A stretch of 16,427 nt of DNA from CAYIEH01 sp964362385 (GTDB lineage: Bacteria; Patescibacteriota; Minisyncoccia; UBA6257; UBA9933): the NCBI GenBank assembly GCA_964362385.1, contig CAYIEH010000013.1:1-16427 (forward strand), given 5' to 3'. Under the pieces are notes generated by a model. It saw nothing but the letters and a program-made list of their open reading frames with translations. It had not been told where the DNA came from and made no database searches. Positions 1-8,143 of the stretch are shown here, in pieces. Each line of letters opens with the position of its first letter. The stretch's first letter is position 1. Made by a program: the position numbers and the translations under genes.

Positions 1-805
1 AAAACGCCGCTTTATCGCTCTTTTGAACGATTAACGGCCCTGTCCTTATAAAAAACGCCCTGAAAAGACTTTTATAATTCAACACCCTGCAATCCCGAGC
101 CATAAACAATAGAACGGCCGCGTAAGGATCTATGTGATTGCACGCATCCGAATCGGCGACCAGAAATTCATCATAATTGGGGCGCAACTTTTTATGTATT
201 AAATTGACCGCTGATTTTTTATTCAATAAAAATTTTAATGTCCAATACAGCCTTTTTGGCGCCGTATAAAACAACCGGAATAAAAGATTGTTTCTCCAAA
301 TAATTGATAATTTAATCAGCTTTCCTTTTAAATCAAGCTCGCTATATTTTTTAACCGCGTAGCCGCCGCTGGCCCAGGGTCTTACTTGCCAGGCCGGAGC
401 AAACAAAATCAATCCTCCGGGTTTTAACACGCGCAACATTTCATTTATGGCATTGTCAATATCGGGAATATGCTCAAACACCGTATAAGTGAAAATGGCG
501 TCAAAGACGCCATTTTCAAACGGATATTGATTATAAGGCTCTATGATAAAAAACGGCTTATGGTATAAACTTTTTAGAGTGGCTGCGATATCTATGCCGA
601 CATAATCTTTTACAAAATCTTGAAATTTTCCATTGCCACTTCCAATTTCAAGAATCTTTTTATCTCCCAAATTAAAATCTTTAATAAACTTTTTTAATTC
701 TTTATAAAAAGATTCTTCTTCAATGTCTTTCTGTCGGCCGGGCGAAAAGCTCAACTTGCCGTGAAATTTAGTTTCATAGAATTTTTTATATTTTTTGATG
801 TCCAT
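1..805 (-). CDS. SAM-dependent class I methyltransferase (3' end off the window)
   Basis: Translating the minus strand from the ATG at 803-805 gives an uninterrupted frame of 268 codons that runs off the left edge, so the C-terminus is missing. It starts MDIKKYKKFYETKF. Near residue 50 it has the SAM-binding glycine loop ILEIGSGNGKF, then an acidic strand end (YVGIDIA), then FDAIFTYTVFEHIPD and MLRVLKPGGLILFAPAW. These are motifs I, post-I and the LKPGG loop of the Methyltransf_11/23 type. A stop codon lies two codons upstream of the ATG, which fixes the start. The substrate cannot be read; beside glycosyltransferases a sugar or glycan methylation is plausible. No clear Shine-Dalgarno is present, and the gene begins only 23 nt past the terminator of the gene before it, so its promoter is unclear. 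Confidence 0.88.
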   Translation of the reverse strand, partial: MDIKKYKKFYETKFHGKLSFSPGRQKDIEEESFYKELKKFIKDFNLGDKKILEIGSGNGKFQDFVKDYVGIDIAATLKSLYHKPFFIIEPYNQYPFENGVFDAIFTYTVFEHIPDIDNAINEMLRVLKPGGLILFAPAWQVRPWASGGYAVKKYSELDLKGKLIKLSIIWRNNLLFRLFYTAPKRLYWTLKFLLNKKSAVNLIHKKLRPNYDEFLVADSDACNHIDPYAAVLLFMARDCRVLNYKSLFRAFFIRTGPLIVQKSDKAAF

Positions 806-828
806 AATTTATGGCGACAACGCTTCTT

Positions 829-857
829 AAAAATAAGAGGGAGTTGCCTCCCTCTTA
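829..857 (-). terminator. Intrinsic terminator of the B12/radical SAM gene
   Basis: A perfect 10-bp stem (TAAGAGGGAG at 834-843 pairing with 848-857) with a 4-nt loop is followed on the minus strand by five T residues (829-833). It lies 10 bp past the stop codon at 868-870, as expected for a Rho-independent terminator of that gene. Confidence 0.85.
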
Positions 858-867
858 AACATCTCAA

Positions 868-2337
868 TCATTTTTTGATATATTCCGGCAATATCCCGCC
901 AACTCCCATGGAATGCTCGTAATGCCTGGCTGGAGCGCTTTGGTTAAATGGAATTTTCAATTCCCCGCGAACGTCCTTTTCAAGAAAATCGCGGAGTTCC
1001 ACTATTTTTTCGGCAGTCAGATAATCGGTGTAAACATAAGATTTATAACCGCCTTCGGGATTGCCTTTATAATAATCCGCCACCTTTAAATAATCAACTT
1101 CCAAACTGTAAAGCCGATCATTATTAAAGGTATAAACCCAAACGCCCGGACGACACCATACTGCCTCGTCGTAATAGGCGGTTCCCGGGTAAACCGTGAT
1201 AACCGTCACGTCAAAATCGTCCGGCCTGGCATTTAAAAGCCATTTATGGCTTTCCATTATTGTCTTTTCCGATTCTCCCGGATGACCGATGGACATAAGC
1301 GCTTTAACTTTCAATCCCGCGTTCCTTGCGGCTTCAACACAGATGCTGTTTTGAATCGCCGTGGAACGTTTGTTCATATTCAAAAGCATCTTCTCCGAAC
1401 CGGATTCAAAACCGACTAAAAGCCATCTGAAACCCGCGCGATGCATTGCTTTTGCTTGTTCAGCGTTGAAAAGATTTGCCCTGACAAAACCCCTAAGCCG
1501 GAATTCCACTCCCAATTTTTCCTGCAAGTCGCTTATGGAATTCATCAGTTGAACGAACATCTTGGGATTAACATTGAGTTCGTCATCATAAAACATAAAA
1601 CCTTTAATTCCGTATGTTTTATGAATAAACTCAATTTCCTGAATAATGTTTTCAACTGACCGCGTCCGGATTCTCCGAAAAGACGGGGATTTTCTGCCTC
1701 CGCAAAAACCGCAAGCATAAGGACAACCCAGTTGAGCAATTAAATTCAATGCTCTTTCTCCGTCGATGAAATATCGGTAACTTCCGACATCAACTAAATG
1801 TCTGGCGGGGAAAGGCTGTCCATTGAGTTTTGTTCCGGACAACATAAGTTCCGGGATGTCGTAATCAACCAGCCCCTTAAAGTCCGGCTTCAAGGCTTCA
1901 AAAATTGCTTCTTCGCCATCGCCGGCAACAATAACTTCAGCCATTTTCTCCAAATCGGAAAAAGCCTTAGTCGCTCTGCCGCCAATATGTTTTTCTTCCT
2001 CTTTTTTTCTAGCCGCGTTTACAAGCGTCACATGAGGACCTCCAATGATTATTTTGACGCCGTTTCTCTCTTGTCTGATAGCCGAAACGATTCTGTTAAC
2101 AGCGGGCATTTGAGGAGTAGTTGCTGTTAATCCGAAAACCAAAACATTGGATAGTTTAATGTAATTCTCTATCACCTTTTCAATATTTTCGATCCCCGAC
2201 AAATCAAGCACATCAATGTCATAACCCGAGTTCTCCAATACCGCCGCCACTTTTAAAATACCCAGAGACATAAACACCCGTTCGTCCAATAAAAACACGG
2301 ACGGCGGAATAACAAGACAAATTCTTTCCTTTTTCAT
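868..2337 (-). CDS. B12-binding domain / radical SAM enzyme
   Basis: 489 residues. Residues 1-150 look like a cobalamin-binding Rossmann domain (SLGILKVAAVLENSGYDIDV, then IIIGGPHVT near 96-104 and VIVAGDGEEAIFE near 135-147). The radical SAM barrel follows, with the 4Fe-4S motif C205-x3-C209-x2-C212 (LGCPYACGFCGG). Family features such as FMFYDDELN and LLVGFESGSE are visible after it. Known family members (BchE-like, class B methylases) do radical methylations, cyclisations or ring rearrangements; the substrate here cannot be told. A clear GGAGG Shine-Dalgarno (2346-2350) sits 8 nt before the ATG, unusual in this window where most genes lack one. The gene has a probable promoter upstream and a hairpin terminator downstream, so it is probably transcribed alone. 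Confidence 0.9.
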   Translation of the reverse strand: MKKERICLVIPPSVFLLDERVFMSLGILKVAAVLENSGYDIDVLDLSGIENIEKVIENYIKLSNVLVFGLTATTPQMPAVNRIVSAIRQERNGVKIIIGGPHVTLVNAARKKEEEKHIGGRATKAFSDLEKMAEVIVAGDGEEAIFEALKPDFKGLVDYDIPELMLSGTKLNGQPFPARHLVDVGSYRYFIDGERALNLIAQLGCPYACGFCGGRKSPSFRRIRTRSVENIIQEIEFIHKTYGIKGFMFYDDELNVNPKMFVQLMNSISDLQEKLGVEFRLRGFVRANLFNAEQAKAMHRAGFRWLLVGFESGSEKMLLNMNKRSTAIQNSICVEAARNAGLKVKALMSIGHPGESEKTIMESHKWLLNARPDDFDVTVITVYPGTAYYDEAVWCRPGVWVYTFNNDRLYSLEVDYLKVADYYKGNPEGGYKSYVYTDYLTAEKIVELRDFLEKDVRGELKIPFNQSAPARHYEHSMGVGGILPEYIKK

Positions 2338-2396
2338 TTTATCAGCCTCCTATATCAAAAATTTATTTAAATTTGAAATTGTTAGTTGCTGATAAA

Positions 2397-2425
2397 ATTA
2401 AACCAATAAATAAAACTAAAGTCAA
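2397..2425 (-). promoter_or_regulatory. Probable sigma-70-type promoter for the B12/radical SAM gene
   Basis: On the minus strand TTGACT (2420-2425) and TTTAAT (2397-2402) are separated by exactly 17 nt. The -35 box overlaps the stop codon of the upstream glycosyltransferase. The predicted leader is about 50 nt and contains the GGAGG site. Confidence 0.55.
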
Positions 2426-4041
2426 GGTTTCGCCAAAATTTCAAAAGCTCTTAAAATTCCCCTGATGTCATTTTCATAACTGTAATTTTTGACAATTTCC
2501 AAAGATTTTTTTCCAAAATTATGCCGTTTTGTTTTATTTTTAGCCAAAACATTAAGTTTTTCCGCTAACTCATCAATATCGCCGGTTTTATAAATAAATC
2601 CGTTTTCTCCGTTTATAACCAAATCAGGAATTGACCCAACCGTATCAGAAGCGATTACGGGCAGACCAAAACACATCGCTTCATTAACGACAATCCCCCA
2701 ACATTCATTGAACGATGGTATAACAAAAATATCAGCCATTGCATAATATTCCGGCATTTCAGTAAGATTTTTAAAACCGGCAAAATGAACGTTTCGGATA
2801 TTATGTTTTCTAATGTGATCTTCAAGCTCTGACCGCAAAGCGCCATCGCCAACAAAAACCAAATTGATGTTATAACCCGAATTTACAAATGTATCCGAAT
2901 TTAACGAATCTACTGAATCATTTTTAAATTTTGGATTAAGAACCCGCCTTGGCTTAAGATATTCCAACCCGAAATTAACAAGTAGTCCTAATTCCAAATT
3001 AAACGCCTCTAAATACCGCATAACTTGCTTATAATCATCGCCATTATTTACGGGCTTTCTCTTAAACTCAATTAAAATTTTGTCACTAATAATAAAATCG
3101 GCGATATTTGACTTTCTTCCGGCAACATCTGCCGCAAATTCACGCCTGTATTTAATTCCATTCTTTTTTAACTTTATCTCTAACGCATCTGCATACTGTC
3201 TTTCTCTCGCAAATCTTCCCAATTCGTTATGTATTTCAAAAAAAATACCATTTAATTTATAAGATAACTCTTTTTCTATTATTCTAACTTTATTCGTTAT
3301 ATTCGGGCTAATTCGGATATTTCGGGTTAAGATTTCATAGGCGCGAAGCAAATCCATCGGCCGTTTCCTTGGCACAAATTTCCCGGCAAATAAAATGACA
3401 ACATTTTTATCAACGCTTTCTTTCCTGCGAATCTTTTCCCGGTCTATCGTTTTAGCTAATTTGAAAAATCCGTCATTATCGGTGGCATAAGGCATAAAAA
3501 TCAGTTTATTTTCAGAAACATTGTGATATTGATAAAATTTCTTATCCTCAACCCCCATATACAAAAAAAACCTGATTTTTCTGAAAAAATTAGTAAGGAT
3601 GATTTTTTTTAATTTTCTCTTCCATTGTGGCTTAACGGATTCGCAGGCAAAGCAGTTGTCTCCGTGCATCGCCACCGGAATGCCGAACGAAAATGCCGTA
3701 AATACGGCCAGAATATTGGTAAGAGAGTTCCAGCCATGCACAAAAAGAAGGTCGTACTTATTGGTTTTTAATTCTTTTACTATTCCGAAATTTACCAATC
3801 CAAAAAATTTATTATCCGGTTTTAACGAATAATTTTTCAAAAATTTGTAATTATAGCCGTCTAAAAGAGGGATGTCCCATTTCAATTTTTTCCCAAATTC
3901 AGGATCAAAGCTTTCTTTATCCACGCCAAAATCCCAACAAAAATAAACCATTAAATCAATTTTTGGATCTTTCGCCAATCTTTGAAATAATGGTGCTTGA
4001 TATTGTATCGGATGAGAAGTCAAAACAGCTAATTTGCGCAT
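2422..4041 (-). CDS. GT4-family glycosyltransferase with an internal GxxExxY (PD-(D/E)XK-like) domain
   Basis: 539 residues; ordinary GT4 enzymes are near 370-390, and the excess is one internal block. Residues 1-237 are the N-terminal GT-B half and the start of the C-terminal half (VVILFAGKFVPRKRPMDLLRAYEIL). Residues about 392-539 resume it: INLVFVGDGALRSELE, then the sugar-nucleotide motif E446-x7-E454 within IPSFNECWGIVVNEAMCFG. Between them, residues about 239-391 are a foreign domain: SYKLNG, GRFARERQY, ADFIISDKILIEFK (D315, E325, K327), LGLLVNFG. This matches the GxxExxY family (Pfam PDDEXK_3). Host motifs are intact on both sides, so the transferase may still work. Probable role: sugar transfer to a surface glycan at the inner face of the membrane; donor unknown. 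The gene starts next to a promoter that leaves almost no leader. Confidence 0.9.
   Translation of the reverse strand: MRKLAVLTSHPIQYQAPLFQRLAKDPKIDLMVYFCWDFGVDKESFDPEFGKKLKWDIPLLDGYNYKFLKNYSLKPDNKFFGLVNFGIVKELKTNKYDLLFVHGWNSLTNILAVFTAFSFGIPVAMHGDNCFACESVKPQWKRKLKKIILTNFFRKIRFFLYMGVEDKKFYQYHNVSENKLIFMPYATDNDGFFKLAKTIDREKIRRKESVDKNVVILFAGKFVPRKRPMDLLRAYEILTRNIRISPNITNKVRIIEKELSYKLNGIFFEIHNELGRFARERQYADALEIKLKKNGIKYRREFAADVAGRKSNIADFIISDKILIEFKRKPVNNGDDYKQVMRYLEAFNLELGLLVNFGLEYLKPRRVLNPKFKNDSVDSLNSDTFVNSGYNINLVFVGDGALRSELEDHIRKHNIRNVHFAGFKNLTEMPEYYAMADIFVIPSFNECWGIVVNEAMCFGLPVIASDTVGSIPDLVINGENGFIYKTGDIDELAEKLNVLAKNKTKRHNFGKKSLEIVKNYSYENDIRGILRAFEILAKP
2873..3329 (-). mobile_element. GxxExxY insertion element A, inside the GT4 gene, in frame
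   Basis: The ends are TAACCCGAA (2873-2881) and its inverse TTCGGGTTA (3321-3329). Inward of the left end GAAT recurs at 2879, 2897, 2906 and 2915 (spacings 18, 9, 9). Inward of the right end the inverse ATTC/TTTC recurs with its C at 3284, 3295, 3304, 3314 and 3323 (spacings 11, 9, 10, 9). The region between encodes a GxxExxY domain whose D-x9-E-x-K spacing equals that of the free-standing copy at 15030-15437. There is no stop codon and no obvious internal ATG start ahead of the domain, so it would be made only as part of the glycosyltransferase. I see no clear target-site duplication, so the exact borders are uncertain. That it is or was mobile is inference. Confidence 0.7.
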
Positions 4042-4047
4042 AATTAG

Positions 4048-4076
4048 ATAATACGAAAATTAATCATTTAATTCAA
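4048..4076 (-). promoter_or_regulatory. Promoter of the GT4 gene, nearly leaderless
   Basis: Minus-strand TTGAAT (4071-4076), a 17-nt spacer and TATTAT (4048-4053). The ATG begins 6 nt after the -10 box, so the transcript should start at or next to the start codon, and no Shine-Dalgarno is present. Confidence 0.55.
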
Positions 4077-4091
4077 TTTTGCATATTAAAT

Positions 4092-4120
4092 TTGACAAAA
4101 TAATAATTTTTATATACTAT
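4092..4120 (+). promoter_or_regulatory. Strong sigma-70-type promoter of the plus-strand radical SAM gene
   Basis: A consensus TTGACA (4092-4097), a 17-nt spacer and TACTAT (4115-4120). It fires away from the GT4 promoter, with the two -35 boxes about 15 bp apart. The predicted start near 4127 gives a leader of about 55 nt. Confidence 0.7.
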
Positions 4121-4144
4121 TTAAATTAGAAGTTTGTAAAAATC

Positions 4145-4172
4145 TTGGCTTAAAGCCAATAAAATATGGGGG
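4145..4172 (+). promoter_or_regulatory. Leader hairpin and Shine-Dalgarno of the radical SAM gene
   Basis: TTGGCT (4145-4150) and AGCCAA (4154-4159) form a 6-bp stem with a 3-nt loop in the predicted leader. A G-rich ribosome site GGGGG (4168-4172) follows, 9 nt before the ATG at 4182. The hairpin is not followed by a T-run, so it is not a terminator; it may stabilise the transcript. Confidence 0.45.
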
Positions 4173-4181
4173 ATAAATCAA

Positions 4182-5396
4182 ATGAAAATTTTAGCTGTTC
4201 AAAGAGTTGAACTGAAACATGATTTTACGGCGAAACTTCGCCAACCGTCGTTGCTACAGTATGTAAAAAAATACATTGCTTGGCAGCGTGGAGATGGTCC
4301 AAAAACACCAAGCTGGCTGATGCCGATTTCAATCAATCTTGATCTCACAACAGCCTGCAATTTCCATTGCGCCCATTGTATTGACCTGGACACGTTGAAC
4401 ACCAAAGAAAGGTACGACCACGAAACACTCTTGGCGTCGCTGAAAAATATGGCTGAACGCGGTTTGCGCTCGGTTATCATAATCGGCGGCGGAGAACCGA
4501 CTCTCTACCAAAAATTTGAGGAGGTTGTAATATTCCTCAAAAAAAATGGCGTCAAGGTCGCAATTGTAAGCAACGGGACAAACAACAAGCACATTTATGA
4601 AGTTGCTGATTGTCTTGACGAAAAGGACTGGGTGCGTTTTTCCATTGACGCAGGCACCAATGAAACGTTTTCTCGCATACATAATCCGCGAATAAACATT
4701 TCGCTGGAAGAAATATGCTCATGGGTGCCAGCGATACGCGAACGCAATCCAAAAGTTCCTGTCGGGTTTTCTTTTCTTATTACGTGGGAAGGAGCCCAAA
4801 ACAGCAAAGGAACCAGGATAATTTCCAACATTGATGAAATCGTTATGGCAACAAGATTGGCCCGCAAATACGAGTTCAGCTACATTTCGTTTAAACCTTT
4901 TCTCACAAGACAAAATGAAGCTGAAGTTATGGATCCCGCGGCAATGGCCGACTTCAAATCAACCGTGGCACAAATCCAGAGGATGATAGAAGAAGCCGAA
5001 ATATATAAAACAGAAAACTTTAAGATCGTCAGAAGCACGAACTTGACGGTTCTTGAAGAAGGCACCTGGCGTGATTTTACAAATCAACCTGTTGTGTGCC
5101 ATATGCAGGCACTGCGCCAAGTACTTTCCCCTCTCGGACTATTCAGTTGTCCCGGTTATCGCGGAGTGGAAAAAACTCGCATCTCAAACAGTGACGCGTA
5201 CAGCAACGACGAAAAAATTCGCACAACGCAATCGGCAACAGCGAATATTTTAGACAAATTTGACGCCAGCCACGAATGCGCCAATATCACTTGCTTGTTT
5301 AATCAGGCAAACTGGTGGCTGGAAAAAGCCATTAAAGGTAAACTCAATCCCGAAGATCTGGAACCGACGGAAGAGCGGAATGACTGGTATTTTTAG
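4182..5396 (+). CDS. Radical SAM protein with SPASM/twitch-like C-terminal cysteines
   Basis: 404 residues. The SAM-cluster motif is C59-x3-C63-x2-C66 (TACNFHCAHC), with GGGEPT at 102-107 and VAIVSNGTNN and VRFSIDAGT on later strands. Four more cysteines, C306, C323, C366 and C371 (VVCHMQ, FSCPGY, HECANITC), are placed as in proteins with an auxiliary Fe-S cluster in a SPASM or twitch domain. Known members modify peptides or act as anaerobic maturases or dehydrogenases. No small precursor-peptide gene is visible beside it, so the substrate is open. It is the only plus-strand gene here, has its own promoter and terminator, and its base composition is visibly richer in G+C than the glycosyltransferase genes around it, which may mean a separate origin. 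Confidence 0.88.
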   Translation: MKILAVQRVELKHDFTAKLRQPSLLQYVKKYIAWQRGDGPKTPSWLMPISINLDLTTACNFHCAHCIDLDTLNTKERYDHETLLASLKNMAERGLRSVIIIGGGEPTLYQKFEEVVIFLKKNGVKVAIVSNGTNNKHIYEVADCLDEKDWVRFSIDAGTNETFSRIHNPRINISLEEICSWVPAIRERNPKVPVGFSFLITWEGAQNSKGTRIISNIDEIVMATRLARKYEFSYISFKPFLTRQNEAEVMDPAAMADFKSTVAQIQRMIEEAEIYKTENFKIVRSTNLTVLEEGTWRDFTNQPVVCHMQALRQVLSPLGLFSCPGYRGVEKTRISNSDAYSNDEKIRTTQSATANILDKFDASHECANITCLFNQANWWLEKAIKGKLNPEDLEPTEERNDWYF

Positions 5397-5406
5397 ATCA
5401 CGAACA

Positions 5407-5453
5407 CCGCAGTGGCAATAATGATTAATTTCATTGTCCACTGCGGCATTTTT
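5407..5453 (+). terminator. Hairpin terminator after the plus-strand radical SAM gene
   Basis: CCGCAGTGG (5407-5415) pairs perfectly with CCACTGCGG (5438-5446), with further partial pairing inside, and a T5 run lies at 5449-5453. The T-run overlaps the stop codon of the converging GT9 gene (5452-5454). The hairpin could also slow minus-strand transcription, but no T-run follows it on that strand. Confidence 0.8.
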
Positions 5454-6666
5454 ATTCGTTTTTTACCATTTCAACAATTTCTTTACTGACTTCTTTAGGC
5501 GTAATAGTCGCCTTAAGACAATTATAATCATGGGGACAGCCCTTATAATAATTTCCATCGCATTTTTCAATGCCCATTTTTATAAGAAGTTTTACATTAT
5601 CCCCGTAAGAAGGAAACCATTTCCCGTTTAATTCATTTGCAAAAAATATGGCAATGGTCTTTATCCCAGCCAAAGCCGCCATATGCATCAAGCCCGTATT
5701 GTTAGATATTAACAATTTCAAATTATTTATAATAAAAGCGGTTTCTAATAGAGAGGTCTTGCCGCATAAATTAAAAACCGATGTGCTTTTGATTTTACTT
5801 TTTATATACTCTCCATTAACAATATCTCCAGAACCGCCGAAAATAATAATTTGGGAATCAGAATAATTTTTCAAGATAAATTTTCCGACTTCTATAAAAT
5901 TATCCAAAGGCCATTGGTTAGCTTCGTAACTTGCGCCGGGCATAAAACCAAAAACATTTTCTTTTTTGATTTTATATTTATTTATAATATTTAAGGTGGA
6001 TTTTTTGATACTTTCAGGAATCGGGAGATCGTAATCAATCTCGCCGCTTACCGGAATACTCCATCTTTTCAATAAATTAGCAAGCCGGTCAACCTCATTG
6101 TCAAATTGATAAACCGTTGATTGTTCGCGAACCCATGTTTTAATCGTGCTAAGTTCAAAACCAACGGCTTTTTTAACCTTGCATAACTTAATGAAAAATA
6201 AATTTCTCAATAATGTTTTAACGGTAATCAGCTCTTGAGGAAGAAAAATGAACAAATCAAAAGATTCGGCTTGTAATTTTTTCGCAAATCGGTAAGCGAA
6301 TTTTAAATCCTTTATTTCGTCGGTGTAATAAATCCAAAGTTTATCAATGAACCAAGGGTTGTTGAATAATTCTTTGGCTCCGGGCTTGTTCTTGGCACCC
6401 GGAGAAGTTAATAATGTTATGTGAGCGCCGGGATAAAGCTTCCTGACGGCAATAAAGGCGGGAATGGAACAGATTATATCTCCGATATTGCCGATTCTGC
6501 ACACGCAAATTTTCTTCGGAGATTTAATGTTCCTCGGCCACAAAATATAAGCGAAAAAACCCAGCAACAAATTTGCGGCATCATAACAAAATCCGATAAA
6601 ATGCGCTTTTATTTTTATTGGAAGCGCTACTTCGTCTTTATTTAAAATAAATTGCCGCCCCTGCAT
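5452..6666 (-). CDS. Glycosyltransferase family 9 (heptosyltransferase-like)
   Basis: 404 residues, slightly longer than usual because of a leading segment of about 50 residues with a hydrophobic stretch (FCYDAANLLLGFFAYILW) that may hold it at the membrane. The GT9 core begins at KKICVCRIGNIGDIICSIPA (residues 51-70). GASYEANQWP (244-253) is the family's donor-site loop, and NNTGLMHMAALAGIKTIAIF (322-341) is its other hallmark. C369, C377 and C383 near the end may form a small metal or disulfide cluster. GT9 enzymes transfer heptose or related sugars from nucleotide-activated donors. No heptose-synthesis genes are visible here, so the sugar is unknown. It is the last gene of the minus-strand run and starts 6 nt past the aminotransferase stop, without a clear Shine-Dalgarno. 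Confidence 0.88.
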   Translation of the reverse strand: MQGRQFILNKDEVALPIKIKAHFIGFCYDAANLLLGFFAYILWPRNIKSPKKICVCRIGNIGDIICSIPAFIAVRKLYPGAHITLLTSPGAKNKPGAKELFNNPWFIDKLWIYYTDEIKDLKFAYRFAKKLQAESFDLFIFLPQELITVKTLLRNLFFIKLCKVKKAVGFELSTIKTWVREQSTVYQFDNEVDRLANLLKRWSIPVSGEIDYDLPIPESIKKSTLNIINKYKIKKENVFGFMPGASYEANQWPLDNFIEVGKFILKNYSDSQIIIFGGSGDIVNGEYIKSKIKSTSVFNLCGKTSLLETAFIINNLKLLISNNTGLMHMAALAGIKTIAIFFANELNGKWFPSYGDNVKLLIKMGIEKCDGNYYKGCPHDYNCLKATITPKEVSKEIVEMVKNE

Positions 6667-6672
6667 TATTAT

Positions 6673-8049
6673 TTATGTTTTTATTATTTTCAAAGAATCT
6701 CTAACTTCGGAGATTGTTTCTGAAAAAATATTAACAATCTCGTCAATTTCTTTTTTCGTTACATTAAAAGGCGGCGCCACCATCACCGCGTCTCCATTCA
6801 TTCCGTCCACAAAGCCAATGCAAAAATAAAGGATTAAACCCTTTTTTTGGGCGGTTTGCAGGATTTTCTCCGCCAAATGGACATTTCTGGAAAACGGCTC
6901 TTTGGTTTTTTTATTTTTGACAAACTCCACGGCTGTCATTAATCCTTTTCCGCGCACATCTCCCACGATATCAAATTTAGCCAATGAATTGAGTCTGGAT
7001 AAAAGATATCTTCCTTTTCCGGCGCATTCTTCAACTAAATTATTTTTTTTAAGATACTCTAATACGATTTTTCCAACTCCGGTCGTAAACGCATTATTTG
7101 CGAACGTAAATCCGTGGGAAAAATTGCCGCTTCCATCTTTAATCGTCTTATATATCTTATTTTTGCAAAATACCGCCGCCAAAGGGACAAAACCGCCGGA
7201 AATTCCTTTGCCTGCTATTAAAATATCCGGAACTAAATTAAAATGTTCGCAAGCAAACCATTTACCGGTTCTGCCGAATCCGGTCATAACTTCATCGACA
7301 ATCAGAAGAATGTTATATTTGTCGCAAATTTTTCTGATAATTTTAAAATACCCTTTGGGCGGAATAAGCGCGCCGGCTGAAGCGCCGACCATCGGTTCCA
7401 CGATAAAAGCCGCCACGGTGTCAGGATTGTTTTTCTTTATAATTTTTTCCAGTTCATAGGCGCAATCCGCTTTACAGCTTTGATAATTTTTATTATGCGG
7501 ACACCGATAAGAAGAATAACTTAAAATTGACGGGAATTTTAACAAATAAGGTTGTTGTATTTTTCTAAATGCGGATTTGCCTGTTACGGAAAGCGCCAAA
7601 ATCGTAGATCCGTGATAACTGGGTTTGGTAAAAATAATCTTATATTTTCTTTTATTCCCTAAATCATAATGATACTGCCGCGCCAATTTTATGGATGTTT
7701 CAACAGCTTCCGAACCGCCGGAAACAAAATAAACTTTATTCAGTCCTTTTGGGACAATTTTACAAAGCTCTCCGGCGTATTCTTCCATATGCCTTGTGGT
7801 AAATTGAGCGGCATGAAGATAATCAATTTTTTCCGCCAATTTTCCGATTTTTTCAGCGATTTCTTTGATTCCATGTCCGATATTCGCGACCAAGGCGCCT
7901 CCCACTCCGTCAATATATTTCTTTCCCTTTTCATCATACAAATAAATTCCTTTGCCATGCGCAATAACCGGATACTCGTAATCCAATCTTCTGTGAAAAA
8001 CATTGCTTTCTGAAATTTTCAAAATATTATTTTTTGATTTTATAGCCAT
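6673..8049 (-). CDS. Class III PLP-dependent aminotransferase
   Basis: 458 residues, full length for the family (fold type I, ornithine/acetylornithine and omega-amino acid aminotransferases). Visible: the phosphate-binding loop FVSGGSEAVETSIKLARQ (109-126), the carboxylate-binding VEPMVGASAG (217-226), D252 in IVDEVMTGFGRTGKW (base that holds the PLP ring nitrogen), and K281 in AGKGISGG, the lysine that binds PLP. A cysteine-bearing segment CPHNKNYQSCKADCAYELE (183-201) is seen in many members called simply 'aspartate aminotransferase family'. The enzyme moves an amino group between an amine donor and a keto acid or aldehyde. In a glycan locus it could supply an amine-bearing substituent, but this class is not the usual sugar aminotransferase (DegT family), so I leave the substrate open. 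Confidence 0.9.
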   Translation of the reverse strand: MAIKSKNNILKISESNVFHRRLDYEYPVIAHGKGIYLYDEKGKKYIDGVGGALVANIGHGIKEIAEKIGKLAEKIDYLHAAQFTTRHMEEYAGELCKIVPKGLNKVYFVSGGSEAVETSIKLARQYHYDLGNKRKYKIIFTKPSYHGSTILALSVTGKSAFRKIQQPYLLKFPSILSYSSYRCPHNKNYQSCKADCAYELEKIIKKNNPDTVAAFIVEPMVGASAGALIPPKGYFKIIRKICDKYNILLIVDEVMTGFGRTGKWFACEHFNLVPDILIAGKGISGGFVPLAAVFCKNKIYKTIKDGSGNFSHGFTFANNAFTTGVGKIVLEYLKKNNLVEECAGKGRYLLSRLNSLAKFDIVGDVRGKGLMTAVEFVKNKKTKEPFSRNVHLAEKILQTAQKKGLILYFCIGFVDGMNGDAVMVAPPFNVTKKEIDEIVNIFSETISEVRDSLKIIKT

Positions 8050-8051
8050 AC

Positions 8052-8140
8052 CAATGTGATTAAAATTTATGAGCCCCGTACAAATCCCGAAGGAATTCTA
8101 CGGGGCGAGCCCAATGCGAATAAATTTTACTATCACATTG
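8052..8140. repeat. Nested palindromic repeat between the aminotransferase and methyltransferase genes
   Basis: The outer arms are 8052-8070 (CAATGTGATTAAAATTTAT) and its near-inverse at 8120-8140. The inner arms GCCCCGTA (8073-8080) and TACGGGGC (8099-8106) are perfect. The whole can fold as a long two-level hairpin or cruciform. It starts 3 bp from the aminotransferase start codon. Confidence 0.75.
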
Positions 8141-8143
8141 AGC

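Noticed and set aside
2422..4041. GT4-GxxExxY fusion as an intein
   Set aside because: No splice-junction residues (Cys/Ser at the start, His-Asn at the end) are present, and the domain matches GxxExxY, not a Hint domain.
4199..5065. Several overlapping minus-strand frames opposite the plus-strand radical SAM gene
   Set aside because: They overlap one another and a gene with clear Fe-S motifs; none has a motif of its own.
6902..7459. Long open frame on the plus strand opposite the aminotransferase gene
   Set aside because: It lies wholly within a well-supported aminotransferase with conserved motifs; the peptide shows no recognisable motif and no ribosome site precedes it.
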